Shown one piece after another: positions 1 through 7,945 of a DNA stretch of 42,084 bases (position 1 is the stretch's first letter; every line of letters begins with the position of its first letter). The stretch covers positions 1 through 42,084 of the forward strand of contig JAEZTV010000021.1 in the NCBI GenBank assembly GCA_023421245.1, written 5' to 3'. The DNA comes from Bacillota bacterium. GTDB taxonomy: Bacteria; Bacillota; Clostridia; Oscillospirales; Ruminococcaceae. The position numbers and the translations under genes were made by a program. The notes below the pieces were generated by a model. It was not told the DNA's origin. It worked only from the letters and a program-made list of their open reading frames with translations, and made no database searches.

Positions 1-240
1 GGGAAGGCATTGTTTCGTCAAAGCGCCCCGCATGGCTTCTCCTTGAGGAGAAGCTGTCGAGTGAAACGAGACTGATGAGGTGATTCCTACCGCCCCTGTC
101 TTGACCTCATTCGTCACATAGCCAAGCATTTCGAAACTCTTCGGTTCTCCGAGAAACGGTTTAATCTCATTCGCATCCGTCCTACTATACGTAGGGGCGC
201 GCATTGCGCGTCCGCATTTTTGCTCCGCACCGAGGAAAGC
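1..240. repeat. Dispersed intergenic repeat-like sequence with nested inverted repeats
   Basis: No gene is visible in the first 390 bases. Three inverted repeats can be seen: 35-43 with 46-54 (GCTTCTCCT / AGGAGAAGC), 75-81 with 104-110 (ATGAGGT / ACCTCAT), and 198-202 with 206-210 inside GCGCGCATTGCGCG. The 11-mer CACATAGCCAA occurs at 115-125 and again at 250-260. A near copy of the third hairpin lies at 7887-7904 (16 of 18 bases). From memory, similar palindromic blocks are common between genes of gut Clostridia. Calling it a dispersed element is inference because the copy number cannot be seen here. Confidence 0.45.
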
Positions 241-329
241 TGTTTAGGGCACATAGCCAACCTTCGATTCGCATTGAGAAAACCTACAGTTTTCCTCTCT
301 CGGGAGCTTTTCGTTCCAGCACAAACAAC

Positions 330-358
330 TAGACAACCCGATCGAACATCTGTATAAT
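330..358 (+). promoter_or_regulatory. Sigma-A-type promoter of the coiled-coil gene
   Basis: TAGACA (330-335), 17-nt spacer and TATAAT (353-358), 34 nt before the ATG at 392. A strong ribosome site, AAAGGAGG at 377-384, follows. Confidence 0.65.
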
Positions 359-391
359 GACATTATAGCCACCAACAAAGGAGGATGCGCC

Positions 392-685
392 ATGAACGAA
401 CAAGCCCTGCTGAAAGCCATAGATACCCTGCTGGACGCAAAGCTCGAACCCATTAAAGAAGATATGGAAAACATCAAAGAAGATATAACGAACATCAAAG
501 AAGATGTAGAGAACATCAAAGAAGATGTAGAGAATATCAAAGAAGATGTAGAGAACATCAAAGAAGATATAGAAATCATCAAAGAAGAGGCTGCCATTAC
601 TCGAAGCGGCGTGAATACCCTGCTCGACTGGGCAGAACAAGCGCAAATCGAAGTTAAGATACCGCTCTACAAAAAAGCTGAATAA
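392..685 (+). CDS. Small heptad-repeat coiled-coil protein, function unknown
   Basis: A 97-residue protein with no recognised family. Residues 20-66 are a run of seven-residue units of the type NIKEDVE, with Ile at the core position and alternating K/E charges, which predicts one continuous coiled coil. There is no signal peptide or membrane segment, so it is probably cytoplasmic. The DNA shows five near-identical 21-bp units from 470 to 574, so copy number could vary by slippage. The tail (residues 67-97) is not repetitive. It has its own promoter, ribosome site (377-384) and terminator (705-724), so it is a single-gene unit. The long minus-strand open frames over it are products of the repeat. 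A structural or adaptor role is only a guess. Confidence 0.75.
   Translation: MNEQALLKAIDTLLDAKLEPIKEDMENIKEDITNIKEDVENIKEDVENIKEDVENIKEDIEIIKEEAAITRSGVNTLLDWAEQAQIEVKIPLYKKAE
470..574 (+). repeat. 21-bp tandem repeat encoding NIKEDVE heptads
   Basis: Five in-frame 21-bp units start at 470, 491, 512, 533 and 554. Each begins AA(C/T)ATCAAAGAAGAT. Degenerate units flank them (449-469 and 575-595). The three central units differ by a single base. Confidence 0.85.
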
Positions 686-704
686 ATCTTACAAGCCGAC
701 CAGT

Positions 705-724
705 AACCGCTGGGCGGTTTTTCC
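705..724 (+). terminator. Short intrinsic terminator
   Basis: AACCGC (705-710), loop TGG, GCGGTT (714-719), then T-rich sequence. It lies 20 nt after the stop codon of the coiled-coil gene. A competing larger stem, CTGGGCGG with CCGCCCAG, overlaps it. Confidence 0.55.
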
Positions 725-930
725 TTGCCGCCCAGAAGAACCATGCTTGCCGAGGATGGTAAATTAGTAGGGAAGAAGTGATTCCCTCTACATTGAAACG
801 CCACAAGCCGTTTCCCTGCAAAAAACACTCCACCCACCCTGCAAAACGATACCAATCCACAACTAAAAATATCATCCGATACAGCTTTCGTTATTTTTGT
901 TTAAATAATGAATAAATATCGTATAAATTG

Positions 931-959
931 TTGCGAAAATACGGGTAACACGGTATAAT
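931..959 (+). promoter_or_regulatory. Sigma-A-type promoter of the uracil permease gene
   Basis: TTGCGA (931-936), 17-nt spacer and TATAAT (954-959). The leader to the start codon is only about 35 nt, too short for a PyrR-type attenuator, so none is proposed. Confidence 0.65.
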
Positions 960-1000
960 CATAAAGGTTTAACACGAAAAAACAACAGGAGGGATACTGT

Positions 1001-2401
1001 TTGGCACAACAAAAAATCATAGCAGGGTATCTGCCGGATGAACGTCCGCCCCTGCCAAAGCTTGTGCTGTTTGCACTGCAGCAGATTATCGTTATGTTTC
1101 CCGCCACGGTGCTTGTGGCACTTCTAACTGGATTTCATGTATCCACGACCATCTTTGCAAGCGGTCTTGCCACGATTGGCTTTATCCTTGTAACCGGCAG
1201 AAAAATACCGCTTTACTACGGCTCCAGCTTTTCTTACATTGCCGCCATCTGCTCCATCACCGGAGCACAGGCATTTGCAGGCCCCGTTGCGGATGATAAG
1301 ATAGCCGTAGCTCAGTTTGGTATTGTACTCTCCGGCCTTGTCTCAATTGCCGCAGGCTTTGTTATCAAGCAGTTTGGTCAAAACGCGATTGAACGCGTAC
1401 TGCCGCCTACCGTTACGGGCAGCATTGCCATCGTAATTGGACTTTCGCTTGCCGGCAGCGCAATGACTAATCCGCTTTCTTTGCCAAACAACGTCACCGA
1501 AACCACCGCGGTGCTGGCCGCCAACCTTTCATGGGTTATCTGCCTTGTTACGCTGGTTTCAACCATCCTGTTTTCTGTTTACCTCAAGGGAACCTGGTCA
1601 CAGGTACCTATCCTGCTTGGTCTGCTGGCCGGATACCTGACCGCCCTTGTGTTGGGCCTTGCCACCGGAATCAACTTCTGCGACTTTGCAAAGCTCGGTG
1701 CTGCCGAGTCGGCGTTTGCTATCCCCGCAATCGGCTTTGCGCTGCCGCACTTTACGCTGCCTAAAGCGGATTGGGCTGCGGTTGCCGCCATTATGCCTAT
1801 TGCAATCGCCACCATTCCTGAATCCACCGCGCACCTATATCAGCTTGACATCTACGTGGGCGACCTTGCAAAGAAGAAGGGCGTTAACAAAGAGTACAAG
1901 ATTTCCGAAAAGCTTGGCCTTAACCTGATTGGTGATGGTCTGGGTGATATGATCTCGGGCGCCATCGGCGGTCCGGCAGGAACAAACTATGGCGAGAACC
2001 TCAGCACAATGGCAATCACCAAAAACTTCTCCACCCCCGTGCTGATAGCAGCCGCAATCATCACCATGGTGATATCCTGCTTCACACCCCTTAGCGCAGC
2101 GGTTTATTCCATCCCGAACGCTGTAATCGGCGGAATTTCCATCTACCTGTTTGGTGTTATCGCATCGCAGGGCATCACGATTATCATGAGCAAAAAGGTG
2201 GATATGTTCGATTCCCGCAACCTTGCGGTAATGTCCACCATCCTCATCATCGGCCTTGGCGGCAGCTTTGGCTTCGACGGCGGCATGATTCCGATGTTCG
2301 GATTAAAGCTTCCCGCAATCGCCACTGCCGCGCTGTTTGGTATTCTGCTCAATCTTCTGCTTAGCATTGGCAAGAAGCCGCAGACAAACACTGCCGAATA
2401 A
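1001..2401 (+). CDS. Uracil permease, NCS2 (nucleobase:cation symporter-2) family
   Basis: A 466-residue polytopic membrane protein that should import uracil, or a related nucleobase, with protons. It is hydrophobic throughout with about 12-14 predicted membrane segments. Two family signatures are visible: GSSFSYIAAI near residue 75, in the substrate-binding half, and NYGENLSTMAITKNFS near residue 330, which matches the NYGEN signature of UraA/PyrP uracil carriers better than the xanthine branch. Length is normal for the family. The start is TTG with AGGAGGG just upstream. It is a single-gene unit between its promoter and a strong terminator, not linked to pyrimidine synthesis genes. Substrate is inferred from the motif; xanthine or a mixed specificity cannot be excluded. 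Confidence 0.88.
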   Translation: MAQQKIIAGYLPDERPPLPKLVLFALQQIIVMFPATVLVALLTGFHVSTTIFASGLATIGFILVTGRKIPLYYGSSFSYIAAICSITGAQAFAGPVADDKIAVAQFGIVLSGLVSIAAGFVIKQFGQNAIERVLPPTVTGSIAIVIGLSLAGSAMTNPLSLPNNVTETTAVLAANLSWVICLVTLVSTILFSVYLKGTWSQVPILLGLLAGYLTALVLGLATGINFCDFAKLGAAESAFAIPAIGFALPHFTLPKADWAAVAAIMPIAIATIPESTAHLYQLDIYVGDLAKKKGVNKEYKISEKLGLNLIGDGLGDMISGAIGGPAGTNYGENLSTMAITKNFSTPVLIAAAIITMVISCFTPLSAAVYSIPNAVIGGISIYLFGVIASQGITIIMSKKVDMFDSRNLAVMSTILIIGLGGSFGFDGGMIPMFGLKLPAIATAALFGILLNLLLSIGKKPQTNTAE

Positions 2402-2430
2402 ATCACGCATTCCCCACATATAGCATCCAA

Positions 2431-2486
2431 AGGCCCCTGCGCCATACGATGGTCTTGTACATCGGTATGGCGCAGGGGCCTTTTTT
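2431..2486 (+). terminator. Strong intrinsic terminator after uracil permease
   Basis: A 17-bp stem pairs AGGCCCCTGCGCCATAC (2431-2447) with its complement at 2465-2481 and is followed by TTTTTT. Confidence 0.92.
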
Positions 2487-2509
2487 GCGGCAGGAATACT
2501 ATTAGCACT

Positions 2510-2550
2510 ATCACATGCACAATATACTCTCATATAATGATTATATGAGA
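2510..2550 (+). promoter_or_regulatory. asnB promoter with a perfect palindrome over the -10 box
   Basis: TATAAT (2533-2538) with a weak -35 (ATCACA, 2510-2515, 17-nt spacer). The -10 box sits inside a perfect inverted repeat: TCTCATATAAT (2528-2538), centre G, ATTATATGAGA (2540-2550). Its size and position fit an operator bound by a dimeric repressor. No regulator gene is adjacent. Confidence 0.5.
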
Positions 2551-2621
2551 AAAGCGGAGGAGGCAGGGAGGAGGGGCAAGCGCACTTTCACCCATCAAAC
2601 CCGAGAGAGAGGCATGATGAT

Positions 2622-4472
2622 ATGTGTGGGATTGCAGGGTTCTGCGATTTTAGAGATAACCTAAAGGCAAGGGAAGAGGAAAACCGGGCGATAGCGAAAC
2701 GTATGGGCAACGTGCTCAGCCATCGCGGCCCCGATGCAGGCGGGGAATATCTGTGCAGCAGTGCGGCACTTGCGCATCGCAGGCTGATTGTTATCGACCC
2801 TGTTGGCGGCATTCAGCCGATGGTGAGGCAACAAGACGGTAATCACTATGTGCTGGTGTATAATGGTGAGCTGTATAATACACAGGAGATTCGCGCCGCA
2901 CTGCAGGCGAAAGGACATACCTTTGATACCGTATCGGATACCGAGGTGCTGCTGCGCGCCTACATGGAATACGGCGGCGATTGTGTAAATCACCTAAACG
3001 GCATCTTTGCATTCGCGGTGTGGGATGAAAAAGAAAACCGTTGCTTTCTTGCGCGTGACCGCTTTGGTGTAAAGCCGTTGTTTTATACTACCATAGACGG
3101 CGCACTGGTATTTGGTTCCGAGATCAAGGCGCTGTTTGAATACCCGGGCATTAAGCCGGTTGTGGATGAAAGCGGTCTATGCGAGATATTCGCCCTTGGT
3201 CCTGCGCGCACACCGGGTTGTGGTGTGTATCGCGGCATCAGCGAGATAAAGCCCGGCCACGCGGCATACTTTGACCAAACCGGACTGCGGGCATATCCCT
3301 ATTGGCAATTGACTGCCCGGCCGCATACCGACAGCTATGAGCAAACGGTACAGACGGTACGCGAGCTTTTGTTTGATTCAATCCGATGTCAGCTGGTTTC
3401 GGACGTTCCCGTATGTACGCTGCTTTCAGGCGGGCTTGATTCGAGTGTAGTGTCAGCGGTATCGGCACAGGCCTTGCACGAACAGGGTAAAACGCTTGAC
3501 ACCTACTCGTTCGAGTTTGCAGACAACAGCCGCTATTTTAAGCCGTCAGCGTTTCAGCCGTCGGAGGATGGCCCATATGCGCAATTGATGGCGAACTACA
3601 TCGGCTCGCGGCATCGGGTGCTGGTGTGCGAAACCAGTGCGCTCATCACCGGTCTGTACGGCGCGGTACGTGCAAAGGACCTGCCCGGTATGGCGGATGT
3701 CGATTCATCATTACTTTATTTTGGCGAACAGGTCAAAACCAACCATACCGTCTGCCTTTCGGGAGAATGCGCGGACGAGATATTCGGCGGATATCCGTGG
3801 TTTCGCGGCCCCGCCGGCCCCCATGAAGCCTTCCCGTGGTCCAAGGATCTCAGCCTGCGCATGGAGGTGCTCGCGCCCGGGTTGCGTGCACGCCTGCCGA
3901 TAGCAGAGTATGTGCGCGCGCGGTACGAACAAAGCGTTCTGGCCGCACCAAAGCTTGCTGAGGAGGATGCAGAAAAAACACGCCAGCGCGAGGTTTTATA
4001 CCTGAATATCGTATGGTTTATGGCAACGCTGCTTGAACGCAAGGACCGCATGACCATGGCAAGCGGCCTGGAGGTACGCGTGCCGTTTTCCGATCACCGC
4101 TTGGTGGAGTATCTGTACAATGTACCGTGGGAGATGAAATATCAAAACGAGTGTGTTAAATCACTGCTCAAGGACGCCGCCGCCGATATTCTGCCCGCCG
4201 AGATTCTCCGGCGCAAAAAAAGTCCGTACCCTAAAACCCATCACCCGGGCTATGAAAAGGAACTGATTTCGGAGCTTGAAGCCATCCTTTCCGACCGCTA
4301 CGCGCCACTGCACGAGCTGGTGGATACCGCTGCTCTGTCTGCGCTGATGCAGTCAACATCCGACCTCGGCAGACCGTGGTTTGGCCAACTGATGGCGCTG
4401 CCGCAAATGTATGCCTATCTCATTGAGGTGAATTATTGGTTAGAACGCTACGGCGTAGAAATTCGTGTGTAA
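2622..4472 (+). CDS. asnB: Asparagine synthase (glutamine-hydrolysing)
   Basis: A 616-residue cytoplasmic enzyme that makes asparagine from aspartate, glutamine and ATP. The protein begins MCGIAGF, so after Met removal Cys2 is the nucleophile of the class II glutamine amidotransferase domain (residues about 1-200). The synthetase domain follows with the ATP-pyrophosphatase loop SGGLDSS at residues 269-275. The ATG is fixed by the need for Cys2. The ribosome site is modest (GAGAGAGG). Length is typical of AsnB. It is flanked by its own promoter and terminator and is not in an operon. All key residues I can check are present, so the protein should be active. A specialised member acting on another acceptor, such as LtsA/AsnO types, cannot be ruled out by sequence alone. 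Confidence 0.93.
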   Translation: MCGIAGFCDFRDNLKAREEENRAIAKRMGNVLSHRGPDAGGEYLCSSAALAHRRLIVIDPVGGIQPMVRQQDGNHYVLVYNGELYNTQEIRAALQAKGHTFDTVSDTEVLLRAYMEYGGDCVNHLNGIFAFAVWDEKENRCFLARDRFGVKPLFYTTIDGALVFGSEIKALFEYPGIKPVVDESGLCEIFALGPARTPGCGVYRGISEIKPGHAAYFDQTGLRAYPYWQLTARPHTDSYEQTVQTVRELLFDSIRCQLVSDVPVCTLLSGGLDSSVVSAVSAQALHEQGKTLDTYSFEFADNSRYFKPSAFQPSEDGPYAQLMANYIGSRHRVLVCETSALITGLYGAVRAKDLPGMADVDSSLLYFGEQVKTNHTVCLSGECADEIFGGYPWFRGPAGPHEAFPWSKDLSLRMEVLAPGLRARLPIAEYVRARYEQSVLAAPKLAEEDAEKTRQREVLYLNIVWFMATLLERKDRMTMASGLEVRVPFSDHRLVEYLYNVPWEMKYQNECVKSLLKDAAADILPAEILRRKKSPYPKTHHPGYEKELISELEAILSDRYAPLHELVDTAALSALMQSTSDLGRPWFGQLMALPQMYAYLIEVNYWLERYGVEIRV

Positions 4473-4500
4473 AAGCTCTCATCAACCGGATAATGCAGAA

Positions 4501-4534
4501 AAACCGCGGTGCATTTAAAGCGGCACCGCGGTTT
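4501..4534. terminator. Terminator between convergent asnB and dpaB
   Basis: AAACCGCGGTGC (4501-4512) pairs with GCACCGCGGTTT (4523-4534). A-rich sequence on the left and T-rich on the right suggest it can work in both directions. Confidence 0.75.
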
Positions 4535-4547
4535 ATGTTCTTTGGCC

Positions 4548-5147
4548 TTATGCCGTAGCACAGTAAGGGCTTTGTACCACCGGCTGCAGCTGCTGTCCCG
4601 CAAGTGCAAGCTCCAGGGTAGGAAGAATCAGCGGCATATGCGCAACCATTGAATTTGGCTTACCGGCGGGGTTATCCTGCCCAAAGGGGACAAAATACAC
4701 ATTTTTAGCATTCATTAACATTCCAATGTTTTTCAGTCCCATGCCCAGCGCGTCGTTGCTTGCAAATGCAAGCACCAACGGCTTGCCACCACGCAGATGC
4801 CCTTTCGCGGCCATCAGTACTGGGGTATCGGTAATCGCGTTTGCAAGCTTTGCGGCGGTGTTGCCGGTGCAGGGCGCTATCAGCATAATGTCGAGTATTC
4901 CCTGCGGCCCCAAGGGCTCCGCGTCCTCAATGGTACAAATCGGTTCATTTCCGGTTAGTTGAACAAGCTCTGCAAATAACGCCTCGGCGGTACCGTATCT
5001 GGTGTTGGTAGTCTGTACGATATTAGATAAAATGGGGTGTACCTCAGCGCCCACGTCTATCAGACGGCGTATCTCATCAAGTGTCTCTTTATGGGTGCAA
5101 AACGAGCCGGTAATCCCCACGCCGACGTGAACGTTCTCAAGCGTCAT
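4548..5147 (-). CDS. dpaB: Dipicolinate synthase subunit B (SpoVFB), flavoprotein
   Basis: About 199 residues. DpaA and DpaB together turn dihydroxy-tetrahydrodipicolinate into dipicolinic acid in the mother cell; the product then fills the spore core. The sequence has the flavoprotein (HFCD-like) fold: an N-terminal strand-loop GVGITGSFCTHKET, then LIAPCTGNTAAKLANAITD near residues 110-130, where FMN-type binding is expected in the family. The ATG at 5147 has AAGGAAG at good spacing; a TTG at 5153 overlapping the dpaA stop is an alternative. It is the second gene of the dpaA-dpaB operon, nearly overlapping dpaA, which implies translational coupling. Length matches the B. subtilis protein. 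Confidence 0.93.
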   Translation of the reverse strand: MTLENVHVGVGITGSFCTHKETLDEIRRLIDVGAEVHPILSNIVQTTNTRYGTAEALFAELVQLTGNEPICTIEDAEPLGPQGILDIMLIAPCTGNTAAKLANAITDTPVLMAAKGHLRGGKPLVLAFASNDALGMGLKNIGMLMNAKNVYFVPFGQDNPAGKPNSMVAHMPLILPTLELALAGQQLQPVVQSPYCATA

Positions 5148-5149
5148 AA

Positions 5150-6034
5150 TCAATCACTTCCTTCAGAAAGTATGGCAAGTACGGCATTTGCTATAATCTC
5201 ACCAGAGGTTTTTGGCGCATATCGCCCGGGCAGTCCGGGGCAAAGAACGCAGTTTTTATGCAGCTGTGCGGCGGCTTTAAAATCAACACCGCCGGGACTA
5301 GTGGCAATATCTATCACAACGGCCTCATCATCAAGCAGCGCAACACGCGTGTGCGTCAAAATAAGAGCGGGTACGGTGTTTACAACGTATGCAAAGGATG
5401 AAAGTTCGCCGTCAAGCTGCGAAAAGTCTATCGCCTCGTAACCGAGTGCCTGTGCAAGTGCGCGGGCACTATGGTTTCGGGCACACACCGTTACATGCAT
5501 GGCAAGCCCTAACAGTTTTGCGGCGAGCACCTGTGCGCATCGCCCAAACCCGATAATCAGCACGCGGCTTTGATGCAGGTTGCCTGTGCCGCGTAATATC
5601 AGCTCTGCAAGGGTGCCTTCGGCGGTTGCCACGGCATTATGGATTGCAACATCATCGCGCTGCATCAGGTCATAACAAGCACACCCGATGTTTTTGCAGT
5701 GTTCGGCAACCTGCGGCGGAATTGCGGCGGAGATTAGTGTATGACTGCCCGTCAGCGCATCAATCAGCGCATCTGCCGTCGCATCGGGCAGGGTGCAGCC
5801 GGTTACCGTAATATCGGTACCGTTTTTACTCAGCGGAACGGGGCAGAGCAGAACATCGCTCCCCGCAGCAGCATCCTGCAGACTATGTGCTTTTTGCACG
5901 CACGACGGCAGAGCTGTGTGTTCAAGTCCGGCGCAGATTATGCGATATTTTTGTTCAATCAGCGCACCAATCATATAGATCTGGCGCGCATCGCCGCCGA
6001 TTACGGCAAAATCAAAGGCTTTGGTTTTTGACAT
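5150..6034 (-). CDS. dpaA: Dipicolinate synthase subunit A (SpoVFA)
   Basis: A 294-residue NAD(P)-dependent oxidoreductase subunit of dipicolinate synthase. An N-terminal strand-rich domain begins FAVIGGDARQIYM, typical of SpoVFA. A second Rossmann domain starts near residue 155 with VLIIGFGRCAQVLAAKLLG, whose glycine pattern binds the dinucleotide. The ATG at 6034 has AAAGGAAG upstream. The gene is followed directly by dpaB. A sigma-K-like promoter lies upstream (6111-6138), which fits the known mother-cell expression of spoVF. Presence of this pair separates the organism from clostridia such as C. perfringens that lack spoVF and use an electron-transfer flavoprotein for the step. Confidence 0.93.
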   Translation of the reverse strand: MSKTKAFDFAVIGGDARQIYMIGALIEQKYRIICAGLEHTALPSCVQKAHSLQDAAAGSDVLLCPVPLSKNGTDITVTGCTLPDATADALIDALTGSHTLISAAIPPQVAEHCKNIGCACYDLMQRDDVAIHNAVATAEGTLAELILRGTGNLHQSRVLIIGFGRCAQVLAAKLLGLAMHVTVCARNHSARALAQALGYEAIDFSQLDGELSSFAYVVNTVPALILTHTRVALLDDEAVVIDIATSPGGVDFKAAAQLHKNCVLCPGLPGRYAPKTSGEIIANAVLAILSEGSD

Positions 6035-6110
6035 GTGTTCTTCCTTTCCGGCGTAAGGTCACGCCAAAAACTGCATAGAAGCGATACGTGAGCCAATATC
6101 CTCATAGTTA

Positions 6111-6138
6111 TACAATATGTAATAACGCACAGGTTGGT
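6111..6138 (-). promoter_or_regulatory. Sigma-K-like promoter of dpaAB
   Basis: On the minus strand, AC (6138-6137), 17 nt, then CATATTGTA (6119-6111), which fits AC-N17-CATANNNTA, the sigma-K consensus known from Bacillus. It lies about 77 nt before the dpaA start. I see no convincing sigma-A match in the same stretch. The motif is short, so chance occurrence is possible, but the gene context supports it. Confidence 0.5.
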
Positions 6139-6274
6139 GCTTGGTACAGGCGGCGGTTGTGCGCCACAACCCGCGGATACCTGTGGGATTATCCTGCCGC
6201 CACACGCTGTCAATACAAAAAAGAGTATCCGCCTGCCCGCATAACCGGAGGATGGCGAATACCGCGCATGTTAA

Positions 6275-6302
6275 AACCGGCAGGCTGATTTGCCTGCCGG
6301 TT
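6275..6302 (-). terminator. Terminator of the three-gene minus-strand group
   Basis: AACCGGCAGGC (6275-6285) pairs with GCCTGCCGGTT (6292-6302). On the minus strand it is followed by TTTTAAC. It overlaps the stop codon of the gene ending at 6301. Confidence 0.8.
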
Positions 6303-6810
6303 ACAGCATGATGTAAAGTAGAGCGAGCATCAGAATACGGTCGCCATCCTCCGCAAGCAGCACGAGCAGCAAGCCTCCCACCAGCAAAAAATCACGATCA
6401 AGCTCAATATCTCCAAGCAGAGGGATTGAAATCTTCGTGGCGGGTGCATCGGCCGATGGCTTTTGCTGTGGGGGAGCGGCAGGCGGTGCGTGTGCGGTGC
6501 CGGTGCTGTGTGGTGGTGTGCCGCGTGCGGCAGTGTTTTGCGGTGCGGCGTTGCCTTGCGCAGGGCGTGCTTCATACACATGCCGGCCGCCTCGGATGAT
6601 TCTGCCGCAGCGCGGGCAGCGTGTTTCGTTTGCGTGCTGTTCTTCGCGTGATTGGTTTGGGTTATGCCAGCCGCTGCTTTGCGGGGGTGCATTGCCTTGC
6701 CGCGCAGAATCAACGCTTGATGCACGTTGGTTCATATCGCGTGCTCGCGTGATAGCGTCCTGCTGCATGCGCATAAAATCATATTCGGAATAACCGGAAT
6801 TGTTCCACAT
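6301..6810 (-). CDS. Unknown protein with a CxxC knuckle and a hydrophobic C-terminus
   Basis: A 169-residue protein of no family I recognise. The N-terminal 30 residues are polar and helical (EYDFMRMQQDAITRARDM). A single CPRCGR knuckle sits near residue 66. A low-complexity stretch rich in Ala, Pro, Gln and Thr follows (about 80-125). The last 45 residues are strongly hydrophobic (DFLLVGGLLLVLLAEDG...ALLYIML), with an acidic kink that suggests a hairpin or amphipathic membrane anchor. The start is the ATG at 6810, because GGAGGG sits 5 nt before it; the GTG at 6816 lies inside that site. It is last in a row of three minus-strand genes that sits upstream of dpaAB, so a sporulation link is possible but unproven. 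Confidence 0.7.
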   Translation of the reverse strand: MWNNSGYSEYDFMRMQQDAITRARDMNQRASSVDSARQGNAPPQSSGWHNPNQSREEQHANETRCPRCGRIIRGGRHVYEARPAQGNAAPQNTAARGTPPHSTGTAHAPPAAPPQQKPSADAPATKISIPLLGDIELDRDFLLVGGLLLVLLAEDGDRILMLALLYIML

Positions 6811-6878
6811 GCGCACCCTCCGTTATCTCATCAAAGCGGTACCGCCGTAACGCGGGGCTCAGATGCTGCTTGCATCGG

Positions 6879-7319
6879 TCATCCAAGCAGGTTGCCCAGC
6901 AGCCCGCTTTCCTTCACTAAGGGGAGGATGGCAATAATCTTCATCAGGTTAATCGCCTCATCCACACGCCCCTGCCGTTTGTCCGAGAGCATGGGCTTAA
7001 GCGCGCGCAGCAGGCGTTCATTTTCGCCATCCTTGGTACTGGAATAAGCATTGAGCAGCTTCATTACCGTTTTTATATCGATGTTCTTAAACAGGTCGCC
7101 AAGACCGCCGAGAGGAGAGCCCTCATTACCGCCGGTCTGATTGCCCGGGTAATGCTCCTCCTGCTTTGAACCGCCCGAGAACATCTCTGCGAGGGAGGAA
7201 AGATCAGGATCGCCGTCCTCTGCACCCAGACCGAACATCTGTGCCATCTGTTTAATGCGGTTCATTCCATCCTCGCTGCTCAGCAGGTCACTGATCTTCT
7301 GCATGATGTCCTCGTCCAC
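6879..7319 (-). CDS. Unknown acidic helical protein with hydrophobic C-terminal segment
   Basis: A 146-residue protein I cannot assign. It begins with a helical, Met-rich segment (DLLSSEDGMNRIKQMAQMFG), has a Gly/Ser/Asn-rich low-complexity linker (residues about 45-75), then DIKTVMKLLNAYSS and a C-terminal helix pair (LMKIIAILPLVKESGLLGNLL). It has no signal peptide. The GTG start is supported by GGGGGG about 7 nt upstream. The Met- and Leu-rich helices and the glycine linker resemble its upstream neighbour at 7519-7782, which suggests that the two act together. Its downstream neighbour begins 69 bases later. Confidence 0.7.
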   Translation of the reverse strand: MDEDIMQKISDLLSSEDGMNRIKQMAQMFGLGAEDGDPDLSSLAEMFSGGSKQEEHYPGNQTGGNEGSPLGGLGDLFKNIDIKTVMKLLNAYSSTKDGENERLLRALKPMLSDKRQGRVDEAINLMKIIAILPLVKESGLLGNLLG

Positions 7320-7518
7320 GGTCTTCCCCCCTTGTAATCGTGTTCGGGGTATTGCTTTTTAGACTGTTCTGCTTTAAATGCATAGCCATGCTTTTAAGCG
7401 ATAAGTAAACCTTGCCGCAGGCAGGCAGTTTCTGTAAGGTATTCCGCTGTTTCGCCGCCCGCCGCAAAACAGTGGGTTTGAAAAAAGTCTATGTTTATCG
7501 TTTAAAACAAAAATAGTA

Positions 7519-7782
7519 TCAGCGTTTGGGCTTATTGCCAAGCATCTCCGAAAACTTCTTTGCATTCTCAGGATTGCTGAGAATGGAGTTTATCTTTTTA
7601 GGGTCGTCGGCAATGCTCGAGAGCTTTTGGGTATCCGATTCGCTTAAGCCCTTGACGATGTTGTCAAACGTGCCATCCTCAAGCTTTTGGCGCAGCGCTT
7701 CGGGAGACATCCCCATTTTTTTGGATGCGAGATTCAGCAGCATGTTAATCTTCTGCTCAGAGAACCCTTGGTTTTTATCCAT
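7519..7782 (-). CDS. Small helical protein of unknown function
   Basis: An 87-residue soluble protein of helices only, rich in Lys, Ser and Leu. The pattern KINMLLNLASKKMGMSPEAL, followed by GTFDNIVKGLSE and ENAKKFSEMLGNKP, looks like a small helical bundle. No metal or catalytic motif is visible. The ATG at 7782 has only a distant GAAGGG as ribosome site. It is first in a row of three minus-strand genes. The gap of 199 bases to the next gene holds no ORF or clear hairpin, so that gene may have a separate promoter. Confidence 0.65.
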   Translation of the reverse strand: MDKNQGFSEQKINMLLNLASKKMGMSPEALRQKLEDGTFDNIVKGLSESDTQKLSSIADDPKKINSILSNPENAKKFSEMLGNKPKR

Positions 7783-7825
7783 GTAAAAATCATACCCTTC
7801 AATTATGAATAAATAGGCAGTCTGC

Positions 7826-7855
7826 TTGCACTATATCTTATTTTTATGATACAGT
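7826..7855 (+). promoter_or_regulatory. Possible sigma-A promoter of the phosphodiesterase/birA pair
   Basis: TTGCAC (7826-7831), 18-nt spacer and TACAGT (7850-7855), about 90 nt before the ATG at 7946. The hairpin-forming repeat copy at 7887-7904 lies in the leader. Confidence 0.4.
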
Positions 7856-7945
7856 AAAAAGAAATAGACTTATCCCCTGCAAATCCGTGCGCGTTGCGCG
7901 TCCGGATGGCAGGGCGGTTGAAAGAGAACAGAGGCGGCACATTTT

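Noticed and set aside
470..574. CRISPR-like tandem repeat
   Set aside because: The units are adjacent with no spacers and encode in-frame heptads.
244..646. Two minus-strand ORFs of 117 and 105 codons
   Set aside because: They are the antisense of the heptad repeat gene, with low-complexity translations and no ribosome sites.
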